In this document: piece by piece, positions 7,533-16,027 of the stretch
Layout of the letters: each line of letters begins with the position of its first letter
Numbering within the stretch: the stretch's first letter is position 1
From: Pseudomonadota bacterium
GTDB taxonomy: Bacteria > Pseudomonadota > Alphaproteobacteria > Rhizobiales > Xanthobacteraceae
Length of the DNA: 23,090 bases
Assembly (NCBI GenBank): GCA_023414975.1
Contig: JAEZMI010000066.1
Span: forward strand, 1-23,090
Direction of reading: 5' to 3'
Made by a program: the position numbers and the translations under genes
The notes under the pieces: model-generated
The model's input: the letters and a program-made list of their open reading frames with translations, nothing else
Database searches by the model: none
Told to the model about the DNA's origin: nothing

Positions 7533-8186
7533 CTAGGCCGTCACATTCCGCAGTTCCTCGAACGCGTCCTCGACGAGGCTGACGTGGCGCAGCATGGCGG
7601 CGTGAGCCGCTGATCCATCGCCCGCCAGCACCGCGGCGACCACGGCGGCGTGCTCGCTATGCGAGCGCGCCAGGCGCCCCGCGGCCCGGAACTGGGCTTG
7701 CCGGAACGGCGCCAGCCGTCGGCGCAGACCCGCCGCCATCTCTGAAATCACCGGGTTATGCGCGCCGGTGTAGAACAGGGTGTGGAAGGCTGTGTTGGCC
7801 GCCGTATAGCCGGCGATATCGCCACGCGCGACCAGTTCGGCCATGCTTTCATGCAGGGCGTCGAGACGACGACGTTCAATGGGCGTCATGCTGAGAGCCG
7901 AGAGCCGGGCACAGGTCGCCTCCAATTCCCCCATGGCGACGAACAGCATCTCAAGCTGCTCGGACGTGACCCGCGTGACCACCGCGCCGCGGCGCGGACG
8001 CACTTCGATCAGTCCCGTGGTCGCCAATTGCCGAAGTGCTTCGCGCACCGGCGTGCGGGAGGTGCCGTAGCGTTCTGCCAGCATATGCTCGTCGAGCCGG
8101 CAGCCGGGCTCGAGCGTGCCGTCGAGAATGGCAGCAGCCAGTTCGTTCGCCAGCTTCTCCGTCCGGGTCTGCCGTCCGTCCGCCAT
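7533..8186 (-). CDS. GntR family transcriptional regulator, FadR subfamily (FCD domain)
   Basis: DNA-binding repressor or activator that responds to a small carboxylate-type ligand. A winged helix-turn-helix spans about residues 10-70, including the typical SRTPVREALRQLATTGLIEVRPRRGA. An all-helical FCD ligand domain fills residues 80-210. Asn131, His135, His179 and His201 sit where metal-ligand residues occur in FCD proteins. The ATG at 8186 is preferred, with AGGATAGG upstream; a TTG at 8222 would add 12 residues. It is divergent from the peptide-type ABC operon and convergent with the kinase gene. It may control the ABC operon, the TRAP/kinase operon or both. The divergent gap holds repeated TGCAT sites. 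Confidence 0.92.
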   Translation of the reverse strand: MADGRQTRTEKLANELAAAILDGTLEPGCRLDEHMLAERYGTSRTPVREALRQLATTGLIEVRPRRGAVVTRVTSEQLEMLFVAMGELEATCARLSALSMTPIERRRLDALHESMAELVARGDIAGYTAANTAFHTLFYTGAHNPVISEMAAGLRRRLAPFRQAQFRAAGRLARSHSEHAAVVAAVLAGDGSAAHAAMLRHVSLVEDAFEELRNVTA

Positions 8187-8249
8187 GGAAACCGAACCTA
8201 TCCTGCTGCTGAAGGCCGCCAATATCGCTGATCAATCGCACGAAACGAT

Positions 8250-8257
8250 GGATGCAT
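8250..8257. promoter_or_regulatory. ATGCAT-core site 1 in gntR/ABC divergent region
   Basis: GGATGCAT lies in the gap between the regulator and the ABC binding-protein gene. It is one of three copies of a TGCAT core in this gap (others at 8312-8323 and 8335-8342). The site is short and the case rests on its repetition near a GntR gene. Binding is not shown. Confidence 0.25.
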
Positions 8258-8311
8258 ACAGCCTAACATTTCAGCGGCTGTGGAATCAATTTCAGCACGC
8301 AAAATCATAAA

Positions 8312-8323
8312 ATTGCATGCAGT
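8312..8323. promoter_or_regulatory. near-palindrome ATTGCATGCAGT, candidate GntR operator
   Basis: The 12-nt site is palindromic at five of six base pairs, with a perfect TGCATGCA core. Its size and form fit operators of FadR-subfamily regulators. It lies about 72 bases before the ABC binding-protein start. This is the best operator candidate in the gap; no confident -35/-10 pair could be placed around it. Confidence 0.35.
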
Positions 8324-8334
8324 ATCACTTCAGA

Positions 8335-8342
8335 GAATGCAT
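8335..8342. promoter_or_regulatory. ATGCAT-core site 3 in gntR/ABC divergent region
   Basis: GAATGCAT is the third TGCAT-core copy, 12 bases after the best site at 8312-8323. Two closely spaced copies could be bound by two regulator dimers. Confidence is low because the core is only six bases. Confidence 0.22.
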
Positions 8343-8394
8343 CTAGCGGCTCGCACAGGTTCTCCCGGCGGCCGGAAAAGGAGCTCTGGAGTCC

Positions 8395-10023
8395 ATGAAC
8401 CGTCGCGAATTCCTGAAGTCCGCTTCCGTCGTTTCTCTCGCCTCGGCCGGCGGTGTCGCGGCCCCCGCCCTATGGTCGTCCGCACCGGCTCAGTCGGCCC
8501 GTCAGGAAACGCTGCTGCTGGTCAGCGAAAGCGGGCCGAACAATCTCGACATCCATGGCGTCGGCACTAACCGCCCCGGCTATGAGGTGGCGTGGAACTG
8601 CTACGACCGCCTCATGAGCTATGGCACCAAGACCAATGCGGATGGTTCCCTCGGGTATGATCAGAACAAGCTCGTGCCCGAACTGGCGGAGGGGTGGGAC
8701 CTCACATCGACCTCCGCGACCTTCAAGCTGCGCAAGGATGCCAAGTTCCATGACGGCTCGCCGGTCACGGCGCAGGATGTCAAATGGTCGTTCGACCGCG
8801 CGGTTTCCGTCGGCGGCTTTCCGACCTTTCAGATGAAGGCGGGGTCGCTGGAAAAGCCCGAGCAGTTCGTCGTTGTCGACGACCACACGTTCCGCGTCGA
8901 CTTCGTCCGTCCCGATCGTCTCACCATGCCAGACCTCGCGGTCATCGTCCCTTCGGTTTTCAATTCCAAGCTGGTGAAAACGAAGGCCACCGAGGCCGAT
9001 CCATGGGGGCTTGAATACACCAAGCAGAACACTGCCGGGTCCGGTGCCTACAGGGTCACGCGCTGGCAGCCGGGCACCGAGGTCGTGTTTGAACGCAACG
9101 ACGCCTGGACCAGTGGCCCTCTGCCCTCGCTCAAGCGCGTGGTGTGGCGCATGGTCCCCTCCGCCGGAAACCGTCGGGCCCTGATCGAGCGCGGCGACGC
9201 CGACATCTCCTTCGACCTGCCGGCCAAGGACTTCGTCGAGCTGGCGGGCGGCGGCAAGGTGAAGGTGATCTCGAATCCGATCAGCAACGGCATCCAGTAC
9301 ATCGGCATGAACGTCACCAAGCCGCCCTTCGACAAGCTCGAAGTACGGCAGGCCGTCGCCTATGCCATCCCGTATCAGAAGATCATGGATGCGGTGATGT
9401 TCGGCCTAGGCAAGCCCCTGTACGGCGCCGCCTCCAATACGGTGAGCGAGCCGGTTTGGCCGCAGGCGCATGGTTACAACACCGACATCGCCAAGGCCAA
9501 GGCACTGATGGCGCAGGCCGGCTATCCCGACGGGTTCGAGACGACCCTGTCCTTCGATCTCGGCTCGGCCGCCGTCAACGAGCCTTTGTGCACGTTGGTG
9601 CAGGAAAGCCTCGCCCAGATCGGCATCCGTGCCACGCTGAACAAGATTCCGGGAGCCAACTGGCGTGGTGAACTCACCAAGAAGGAGTTGCCGATGATCT
9701 CCAACTTCTTCTCCGGTTGGCTCGACTACCCGGAATACTTCTTCTTCTGGTGCTATCACGGCCAGAACGCGCTCTTCAACACGATGAGCTATAAGAACGC
9801 GGAGATGGACAGGCAGATCAACGGTGCGCGCGCGGCGGCAGCGGCGGCCGACTGGCCGACCTACAACAAGGACGTCACCGGCTTCATCGACCTCGCTTTC
9901 GCCGAGGTGCCGCGCGTGCCGATCTACCAGCCCTATCTGAGTGTCGCCATGCAGAAGTCGATCACCGGCTACCAATACTGGTTCCACCGCCAGCTCGACT
10001 ACCGCACGCTGAAGAAGGCGTGA
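8395..10023 (+). CDS. ABC transporter substrate-binding protein, family 5 (peptide/nickel type), Tat-exported
   Basis: Periplasmic binding protein (SBP_bac_5) of a peptide/opine/nickel-family importer, 542 residues. A twin-arginine signal, MNRREFLKSA, starts the protein, followed by a hydrophobic region to about residue 35. Family features include LVPELAEGWDLTSTSATFKLRKDAKFHDGSPVTAQDVKWSFDRA around residues 94-140 and an AGSGAYRV stretch near 215. The ATG at 8395 is preceded by AAAAGGAG and a closer GGAG. It is the first gene of the operon driven from the gap with the GntR gene. Such proteins bind oligopeptides, but also opines, sugars or metal chelates, so the ligand is open. Confidence 0.93.
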   Translation: MNRREFLKSASVVSLASAGGVAAPALWSSAPAQSARQETLLLVSESGPNNLDIHGVGTNRPGYEVAWNCYDRLMSYGTKTNADGSLGYDQNKLVPELAEGWDLTSTSATFKLRKDAKFHDGSPVTAQDVKWSFDRAVSVGGFPTFQMKAGSLEKPEQFVVVDDHTFRVDFVRPDRLTMPDLAVIVPSVFNSKLVKTKATEADPWGLEYTKQNTAGSGAYRVTRWQPGTEVVFERNDAWTSGPLPSLKRVVWRMVPSAGNRRALIERGDADISFDLPAKDFVELAGGGKVKVISNPISNGIQYIGMNVTKPPFDKLEVRQAVAYAIPYQKIMDAVMFGLGKPLYGAASNTVSEPVWPQAHGYNTDIAKAKALMAQAGYPDGFETTLSFDLGSAAVNEPLCTLVQESLAQIGIRATLNKIPGANWRGELTKKELPMISNFFSGWLDYPEYFFFWCYHGQNALFNTMSYKNAEMDRQINGARAAAAAADWPTYNKDVTGFIDLAFAEVPRVPIYQPYLSVAMQKSITGYQYWFHRQLDYRTLKKA

Positions 10024-10112
10024 CGCTCGGGGCTCTGCGGCGCACCGTGCCGGCGGACGTTGCAGCTTGCAGCCATCGCGGGATGCCGGGAGGACGGCTT
10101 GCCCACATGCGC

Positions 10113-10135
10113 GATCAGATTGGTTCAATCTGATC
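10113..10135 (+). other. perfect hairpin between ABC binding protein and permease genes
   Basis: The arms GATCAGATTG and CAATCTGATC are fully complementary and separated by GTT. An outer GCGATC (10111-10116) and GATCGC (10137-10142) give an alternative pairing. No T-tract follows, so simple termination is unlikely. It probably stabilises the upstream mRNA or lowers downstream expression, a usual pattern that keeps the binding protein in excess of the permeases. Confidence 0.6.
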
Positions 10136-10192
10136 GGATCGCGCTCTCGTGCCTGAGGACAGTCCAGTCGCGTCCCGAACCTGGAGGCTGCG

Positions 10193-11206
10193 TTGCTCAA
10201 GCAGATCATCAAGCGCATGGCGACGGCGATACCGAGCATCATCGGCGTCATCATCGTCACCTTCCTTCTGACACGCGTGCTGCCCGGCGACACAGCGGCT
10301 TATTTCGCCGGTCCGGCCGCCAGCCCGCAGGCGATCGCGGAAATCCGGGCCTCGCTCGGCCTCGACCAGCCGCTTCCGGTGCAACTCGTATCGTATGTGA
10401 AGGACCTCGCGACGGGTAATCTCGGCATGTCGCTGACCACCGGCCAGCCCGTGATCGAGGATATTCGTGCGAGGTTGCCGGCCTCCGCTGAACTGACGCT
10501 CCTCGGGCTGCTGATCTCGGTCGCGGTGTCGGTACCGCTCGGCATCCTCGCCGCGGTGAAGCAGGGCTCGTGGATCGATCATCTCTGCCGCGTGGTGGCT
10601 ACGGCGGGCGTCTCGCTGCCCGTGTTCTTCACCGGGCTCCTGCTGGTCTATGTGTTCTATTTCAAGCTGGGCTGGGCCCCGGCGCCGCTGGGACGCCTCG
10701 ACTTCTTCTACAGCCCGCCCGCGACGGTTACCGGCTTCTATCTGATCGACAGTCTGATCGCCGGCGATATCGAGGTGTTCCGGGCGGCCTGGTCGCAGAT
10801 ATGGCTTCCTGCGGTCACGCTCGCCATTTTCTCGCTGGCGCCCATCGCCCGCATGACGCGCGCTTCCATGCTCGCGGTGCTCGCGTCGGACTTCGTGCGC
10901 ACCGCGCGGGCCAGCGGGCTCAAGCCGCGCAAGGTTGTTCTGGGCTATGCCTTCCGTAACGCGCTGCTGCCCGTGGTCACCACGCTCGGCATGGTGTTCT
11001 CCTTCCTGCTCGGCGCCAATGTGCTGGTGGAGAAGGTTTTCGCCTGGCCCGGGATCGGTTCCTACGCCATCGAGGCGCTGATCACGTCCGATTACGCCCC
11101 GGTGCAGGGCTTCGTGCTGGCCATGGCCATTCTCTACGTCCTCCTCAACCTCCTCATCGACGTCATCTACGGCCTGATCGACCCGCGTGTGAGGATCGAA
11201 GCATGA
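10193..11206 (+). CDS. ABC transporter permease (DppB/OppB type)
   Basis: First membrane subunit of the peptide-type importer, 337 residues with about six membrane helices. The cytoplasmic EAA-type loop that docks on the ATPase is visible as RTARASGLKPRKVVLGYAFRNALLP around residues 236-260. The N-terminus (RMATAIPSIIGVIIVTFLLTRVLPGD) is typical of DppB. The start is a TTG at 10193 with GGAGG five bases upstream; an ATG at 10217 would remove a few N-terminal residues and lacks such a site. Its stop overlaps the next start (ATGA). Confidence 0.92.
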   Translation: MLKQIIKRMATAIPSIIGVIIVTFLLTRVLPGDTAAYFAGPAASPQAIAEIRASLGLDQPLPVQLVSYVKDLATGNLGMSLTTGQPVIEDIRARLPASAELTLLGLLISVAVSVPLGILAAVKQGSWIDHLCRVVATAGVSLPVFFTGLLLVYVFYFKLGWAPAPLGRLDFFYSPPATVTGFYLIDSLIAGDIEVFRAAWSQIWLPAVTLAIFSLAPIARMTRASMLAVLASDFVRTARASGLKPRKVVLGYAFRNALLPVVTTLGMVFSFLLGANVLVEKVFAWPGIGSYAIEALITSDYAPVQGFVLAMAILYVLLNLLIDVIYGLIDPRVRIEA

Positions 11207-12078
11207 GCGTCGCCACCGCCTCCTCTGCGGCGCAGGACAGTTTTCTGTCCCACGCCCGGCATGTCGTTGCCGAGAACCCGGTGACGGGCATCGCCTTCGG
11301 CCTCTTCGCCCTCTTCCTGCTGGCCGCCCTCATCGGCCCGTGGATCGTGCCCTATGACCCGCTGGCGAGCGACACCGCCGCCGCGCTCCAGCCGCCGTCG
11401 GTCACGCACTGGTTCGGCACAGACCAGCTCGGGCGGGACATCTTTTCGCGCGTCGTGGTGGCGACCCGGCTCGACATGGTCATCGCCATCGCCTCGGTCG
11501 CGCTGGTTTTCGTCGGCGGCGGCTTCGCGGGCATCGCAGCCGGCTATTTCGGCGGCTGGACCGACCGGATCATCGGACGCATTTCCGATACCATCATGGC
11601 CTTTCCGCTCTTCGTGCTGGCCATGGGCATCGTCGCCGCGCTGGGAAACACGGTCACCAACATCGTCATCGCGACCGCGATCATCAATTTCCCGCTTTAT
11701 GTCCGCGTGGCCCGCGCAGAGGCCAACATACGCCGCGAGGCCGGCTTCGTGCAGGCGGCACGGCTGACCGGCAATTCCGAGATGCGGATCCTGCTGACCC
11801 AGATCGCGCCGAACATCCTGCCGATCATGATGGTGCAGGTCTCCCTCACCATGGGCTACGCCATCCTCAACGCGGCGGGATTGTCCTTCATCGGCCTCGG
11901 CGTGCGCCCGCCCACCCCGGAATGGGGGATCATGGTGGCGGAAGGTGCCTCTTTCATCGTCTCCGGCGAATGGTGGATCGCGTTCTTTCCCGGCGTGACG
12001 CTGATGCTCGCCGTGTTCTGCTTCAATCTGCTCGGTGATGGTCTGCGCGACCTCGTCGACCCGCAGCGCCGGACTTGA
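11203..12078 (+). CDS. ABC transporter permease (DppC/OppC type)
   Basis: Second membrane subunit of the same importer, 291 residues. It has the N-terminal membrane anchor followed by the DppC landmark FGTDQLGRDIFSRVV around residues 72-86. The EAA-type loop EAGFVQAARLTGNSEMRILL lies near 181-200, and the C-terminal half contains AGLSFIGLGVRPPTPEWG. The start overlaps the DppB-type gene by four bases, indicating coupled translation. It ends 10 bases before the ATPase gene. Confidence 0.93.
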   Translation: MSVATASSAAQDSFLSHARHVVAENPVTGIAFGLFALFLLAALIGPWIVPYDPLASDTAAALQPPSVTHWFGTDQLGRDIFSRVVVATRLDMVIAIASVALVFVGGGFAGIAAGYFGGWTDRIIGRISDTIMAFPLFVLAMGIVAALGNTVTNIVIATAIINFPLYVRVARAEANIRREAGFVQAARLTGNSEMRILLTQIAPNILPIMMVQVSLTMGYAILNAAGLSFIGLGVRPPTPEWGIMVAEGASFIVSGEWWIAFFPGVTLMLAVFCFNLLGDGLRDLVDPQRRT

Positions 12079-12088
12079 GGGGATCACA

Positions 12089-13822
12089 ATGAACATTCAT
12101 GGTTCATCCCACGCCGCCGCTGCCAATCACGTCCAGCCGCCGCTTCTGGACGTCCGTGACCTCACCGTCGAATTCGCCACCCGCCGCGGTACGGTACGGG
12201 CGGTGGAACAGGTGAACATCGCCCTCGCCAAGGGCGAGACGCTGGGCATTGTCGGTGAGTCCGGCTCCGGAAAATCCGTCACGTCCTACACGGTCATGCG
12301 CATTCTGGACCGCGCGGGACGGATCGCCGAGGGGGGCATCCGCTTCGGCGGCGTCGACGTTGTGAAGGCGTCGGAATCGCAGGTGCGCGCGCTGCGCGGC
12401 CGCGAGATGTCGATGATCTTCCAGAACCCGCGCGCGGCACTGAACCCGATCCGCAAGGTGGGCAAGCAGATCGAGGACGTGCTGATCGAGCACGTTCAGG
12501 CGCAGCCCAGCGACGCCCGGCAGAAGGCCATCGAGGCGCTCAAAGCCGTGCGCATCGCGCGGCCTGAAGAGCGCTACCACGCCTATCCTTTTGAGCTTTC
12601 CGGCGGCATGTGTCAGCGCATCGTGATCGCGCTGGCGCTGGCTTGCCGGCCGCAATTGCTGATTGCCGACGAGCCGACCACGGGCCTCGATGTCACCACC
12701 CAGAAGGCGGTGATGGACCTCGTGGTGGAGCTGACGCGTGAGCGCAACATGTCCACCATCCTCATCACCCACGACCTTGGCCTGGCCGCCGCCTATTGCG
12801 ACCGGGTGATGGTGATGGAGAAGGGTAAGGTGGTGGAGACCGCCAACGCCGAGGCGATCTTCCGCGATCCCCAGCATGCCTATACGCGCAAGCTCATGCG
12901 GGCGACGCCGCGCGGCGGCATCGGCCTGCGTGATCTGCTGCCCGAAGACGTGGCGGCAGCGATGCCGGACCCTATTCCCGTGGCCCGATCTTCAGCGACG
13001 GTACCCCTGCTCAAGGTCGAAAATCTGGTCAAGGAATATCCGCGCCAGGGCGCTATGGGCGGGATCGCGAGGGCATTCGGCCGAGGCGCGGCGAAAGAAC
13101 CCTTCCGCGCCGTGGACGGCATCAGCTTCGAGGTGGCGAAAGGCGAAAGCCTCGGCCTCGTCGGCGAGTCCGGCTGCGGCAAATCCACCACATCGATGAT
13201 GCTGATGCGTCTGATCGATCCGACCTCGGGTCGGATCATGTTCGACGGAACCGACCTTGCCGCGATCCCGGCGAAGCAGTTCGCCGGCTCGCCGTTCCGT
13301 CGCCGCATCCAGATGGTGTTCCAGGACCCGACCGACAGCCTCAACCCGCGCTTTACCGCCGCCCGCTCCATCGCCGATCCGCTCCTGCGGATGGGCGATG
13401 TTCGCAATGCCGCGGCGTTGCGGGCGCGGGTGGAGGAACTTGCGCGGCATGTCGGGCTGCCCTCTCAGTTCCTGGAGCGCTTTCCGCATCAGCTCTCCGG
13501 CGGGCAGAAGGCGCGTGTCGGCATTGCCCGCGCCATCGCGCTGAACCCGGATCTCGTGGTGCTGGACGAGCCGACCGCCGCGCTCGACGTGTCGGTGCAG
13601 GCGGTGGTGCTGAATCTGTTGCAGGACCTGAAGATGCAGCTCGGCATGAGCTATATCTTCGTGAGCCACGATCTCGAAGTGGTGCGCATGTTGTGCGACC
13701 GGGTGATCGTGATGCGCTCCGGACAGATCGTCGAGGAGGGCCGCACCGCCGAGGTGATGGCGGCGCCGAAGGCGGCCTACACACGCGAACTCCTCGCTTC
13801 CATCCCCCATCCGCCGAGCTAG
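12089..13822 (+). CDS. fused double ABC transporter ATPase (DppD-DppF type)
   Basis: Single 577-residue protein carrying both nucleotide-binding domains of the importer. First domain: Walker A GESGSGKS at 56-63, signature LSGGM at 170-174, and Walker B ending in Asp194-Glu195. Second domain: Walker A GESGCGKST at 359-367, signature LSGGQ at 469-473, and Walker B ending at Asp493-Glu494. A C-terminal oligopeptide-transporter-like extension follows the first domain (about 230-300). The frame is open from 12035, inside the permease gene, but the ATG at 12089 with GAGGGG upstream is the likely start. The fused form is common in alphaproteobacteria. The stop codon shares bases with the convergent regulator gene. 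Confidence 0.94.
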   Translation: MNIHGSSHAAAANHVQPPLLDVRDLTVEFATRRGTVRAVEQVNIALAKGETLGIVGESGSGKSVTSYTVMRILDRAGRIAEGGIRFGGVDVVKASESQVRALRGREMSMIFQNPRAALNPIRKVGKQIEDVLIEHVQAQPSDARQKAIEALKAVRIARPEERYHAYPFELSGGMCQRIVIALALACRPQLLIADEPTTGLDVTTQKAVMDLVVELTRERNMSTILITHDLGLAAAYCDRVMVMEKGKVVETANAEAIFRDPQHAYTRKLMRATPRGGIGLRDLLPEDVAAAMPDPIPVARSSATVPLLKVENLVKEYPRQGAMGGIARAFGRGAAKEPFRAVDGISFEVAKGESLGLVGESGCGKSTTSMMLMRLIDPTSGRIMFDGTDLAAIPAKQFAGSPFRRRIQMVFQDPTDSLNPRFTAARSIADPLLRMGDVRNAAALRARVEELARHVGLPSQFLERFPHQLSGGQKARVGIARAIALNPDLVVLDEPTAALDVSVQAVVLNLLQDLKMQLGMSYIFVSHDLEVVRMLCDRVIVMRSGQIVEEGRTAEVMAAPKAAYTRELLASIPHPPS

Positions 13823-14889
13823 GTCTGGGGGAGGGGCGATCGCCGCCCCGGCCCCCGGAGGGAGCGGTACTCGCGGGGCGACAGCCCGAACGCGGTCTTG
13901 AACTCACGGGAGAAGTGGGCCGCGTCCGAGAATCCACAGTCGAAGGCGATCTCCGTGATGGTTCGCGGGCTGTTCTCAAGCATCCAGCACGCGTAATCCT
14001 TGCGGAGTTGCCGCTGGAAGGCCGCCGGCGCGACGCCGAGTGCCGCATTGAACGCGCGTTCAAGTTGGCGGCCCGAGCAGCCGACATAGCGGGCAATGGC
14101 GTCGACCGATGGCGGGTCGTCCAGCCGCTGCTCCATGAAATGGACCGCTTGGTGAACCCGTGCATCCGCGACGCCGGTGAGGTCGGCGAAGAAGTGCGGC
14201 TGAGGCAGCGAGGAGGGACGCATGCCCTGCAGCATCATGTGGCGTACCGCCTGGTTGGCCTTGGCGGCTCCGCAATGGCGCGTGACGAGGTGAAGGCCGA
14301 GATCGATGGCGGCGGTGGAGCCGGCACAGGAGAGCAGGTCCCCGTCGTCGACGAACAGCTTGTCGGTAACAGGTTTCAGGGTGGGGAACTGGGCCTGGAA
14401 GGCCTCCAGAACGTTCCAATGGACGCAGACGGTCCGCTTTTTGGCTAGCCCCGCCTGCGCGATGGCGAAGGTGCCCGTGCAGACGCCGATGAGCCGCACT
14501 CCTGCCTCCGCTGCCCCGCGAAGATAGTCCAGAAGCGCCGGCGGATGGTGTTCGTTCAGATAGTCGTTGCCGCCGCAGACCGCGATGTAGTCGAACCGGG
14601 TTGGGGGCAGCAGCGGCACGCTGTCGGACACCAGAACGCCACAGCTCGCCCGGCGTGGCGCGCCGTCGACGCTCATCACGGTCCATGACGCATGTATTTG
14701 GCGGCTGCGGCCCCCATGGTCGGCGGCGAGCCTCAAGGCGTCGATGAAGCCTCCAAAAGCGGCCAGCGTGAACTGGTCGAGAAGGATGAAGCCCACTCTC
14801 AAGGGCGAGGCACGGGACGATAACGCGCTGGGACGCGTTAACTCCAGAAGGGTGGGTGAGGTGGACGGTGTGGGTAGCATGTCGCCCAT
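13819..14889 (-). CDS. GlxA-family AraC-type regulator (DJ-1/PfpI-like domain plus HTH)
   Basis: Transcriptional activator of 356 residues. Residues 30-200 form a DJ-1/PfpI-like glutamine amidotransferase fold used as a sensor, with a nucleophile-elbow-like GVCTGT (Cys137). Residues about 245-345 hold two AraC-type helix-turn-helix units, ending in DCGFSDAAHFSREFKTAFGLSPREYR. Characterised relatives control catabolism of carnitine, glycine betaine, arginine or similar nitrogen compounds. The ATG at 14889 is chosen; a TTG at 14916 and an ATG at 14880 are alternatives, and no strong ribosome site decides. It is divergent from the PotDABC-like operon, which it probably activates. Its stop overlaps the ATPase stop tail to tail (CTAG). 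Confidence 0.92.
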   Translation of the reverse strand: MGDMLPTPSTSPTLLELTRPSALSSRASPLRVGFILLDQFTLAAFGGFIDALRLAADHGGRSRQIHASWTVMSVDGAPRRASCGVLVSDSVPLLPPTRFDYIAVCGGNDYLNEHHPPALLDYLRGAAEAGVRLIGVCTGTFAIAQAGLAKKRTVCVHWNVLEAFQAQFPTLKPVTDKLFVDDGDLLSCAGSTAAIDLGLHLVTRHCGAAKANQAVRHMMLQGMRPSSLPQPHFFADLTGVADARVHQAVHFMEQRLDDPPSVDAIARYVGCSGRQLERAFNAALGVAPAAFQRQLRKDYACWMLENSPRTITEIAFDCGFSDAAHFSREFKTAFGLSPREYRSLRGPGRRSPLPQT

Positions 14890-14912
14890 ATCATAGTTTC
14901 TGGCCCGATCCT

Positions 14913-14927
14913 GCAAGCCGCCCTTGC
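14913..14927. promoter_or_regulatory. inverted repeat GCAAG-N5-CTTGC in the regulator/PotD gap
   Basis: Perfect 5-nt arms with a CCGCC spacer lie in the 87-base gap between the divergent GlxA-like regulator and the binding-protein gene. A CACGTG palindrome is at 14930-14935. Either could be a binding site for the regulator. The arms are short, so chance is possible. Confidence 0.25.
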
Positions 14928-14976
14928 GTCACGTGGATGATGATCCGAGGGCCTGCACATGAGGGGAGATAACAAC

Positions 14977-16017
14977 ATGGCACGCATGCATCGTCTCGTC
15001 GCGGCGTCGGCGCTCGCGCTCGCCGCTGCCGTCGCGCCAGCCTCGGCGCAAGACGCCCTGCACGTCGCCTGGTATGGCGGCAACTGGGGCGACGCGTTCA
15101 AGGCCTGTGTCGCCGATCCCTTCACCAAGGCGACAGGCGTCGCGGTCGTGCCGGAGGTCGGCACGTCTACTGTTACGCTATCGAAGCTGCAGCAGCAGAA
15201 AGACGCCCCGACCATTGACGTCGCGTGGATGGACGGCGGCGTCAGCGAACTTGCCGAAGCCGCGGGCGTGCTGGAGCCCATCGACCCGGCCGCCGTGCCC
15301 AACCTTTCAGCCGCGCTGCCCCAGGCCGTCTATAAGAACGCAAGCGGCATCTACGCCGTCGGCACGGGTTATTACTCGCTCGGCCTGACCTACAACACCA
15401 AGGAAATCCAGCAGGCCCCTGCATCCTGGAACGACCTCTGGAAGCCGGAATACGCCGATGCGGTGACGATCCCATCCCCGGCCAACTCGTCCGGTGTGCC
15501 GTTCCTGTTCTTCCTGCACAAGATTTGGAACGCTCCGGCCGGCGATTTCGCTCCTGTCTTTGCCAAGATCAAGCAGTTGAAGCCGGCGCTGTTCTTCGAC
15601 AGCTCGGGGGCGGCTTCCAACGCGTATCAGAGCGGTGAGGCGGTGATCGGCGCGCATTTCAACGTCGGGGCGTTCGATCTCATCGCCAAGGGTCTTCCGA
15701 TCGGCTTCACCGTGCCCAAGGAGGGTGTCTGGGCAACCGACGCGCGTCTCCATCTCGTCAAGAACGCGCCCCGCCAGGAAATGGCCAGGAAGTTCATCGA
15801 CACCGCGCTGACGCCGGAGGCGTCCCAGTGCCTGGCCGACAAGCTCTATCTGGGCCCGTCGGTGAAGGGCGTCACGGTTTCTGCCGAAACCGCTCGCAAG
15901 CTGCCTTGGGGCGAGAAGGGGTCGGTCAATGACCTCTACTTGCTCAACTGGAATGACGTGAACGCCAAGCGCGCGGAACTGGTAGACACCTGGAACCGCG
16001 AGATCGCCCGAAAGTAA
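14977..16017 (+). CDS. ABC transporter substrate-binding protein (PotD/spermidine-putrescine type)
   Basis: Periplasmic ligand-binding protein of 346 residues in the PotD-like family, which binds polyamines but also many quaternary amines, amino-acid derivatives and iron complexes. A Sec signal peptide (RLVAASALALAAAVAPASAQ) ends with likely cleavage after ASA. The mature protein begins with the typical HVAWYGGNWGDAFK. The ATG at 14977 has GAGGGGAG eight bases upstream; an ATG at 14959 lies ahead of this site and is rejected. It is the first gene of an operon with an ATPase, two permeases and a proline racemase-like enzyme, so the ligand is perhaps a proline derivative or betaine (inference). 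Confidence 0.92.
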   Translation: MARMHRLVAASALALAAAVAPASAQDALHVAWYGGNWGDAFKACVADPFTKATGVAVVPEVGTSTVTLSKLQQQKDAPTIDVAWMDGGVSELAEAAGVLEPIDPAAVPNLSAALPQAVYKNASGIYAVGTGYYSLGLTYNTKEIQQAPASWNDLWKPEYADAVTIPSPANSSGVPFLFFLHKIWNAPAGDFAPVFAKIKQLKPALFFDSSGAASNAYQSGEAVIGAHFNVGAFDLIAKGLPIGFTVPKEGVWATDARLHLVKNAPRQEMARKFIDTALTPEASQCLADKLYLGPSVKGVTVSAETARKLPWGEKGSVNDLYLLNWNDVNAKRAELVDTWNREIARK

Positions 16018-16027
16018 TCATCCGCCA

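Noticed and set aside
14902..14914. sigma-54-like TGGCCC...TGCA element upstream of the PotD-like gene
   Set aside because: The GG and GC elements are nine bases apart instead of the required ten, and there is no sigma-54 activator gene in the window.
14959..14976. earlier ATG for the PotD-like gene
   Set aside because: It lies before the strong GAGGGGAG ribosome site, which correctly spaces the ATG at 14977 and gives a normal Sec signal peptide.
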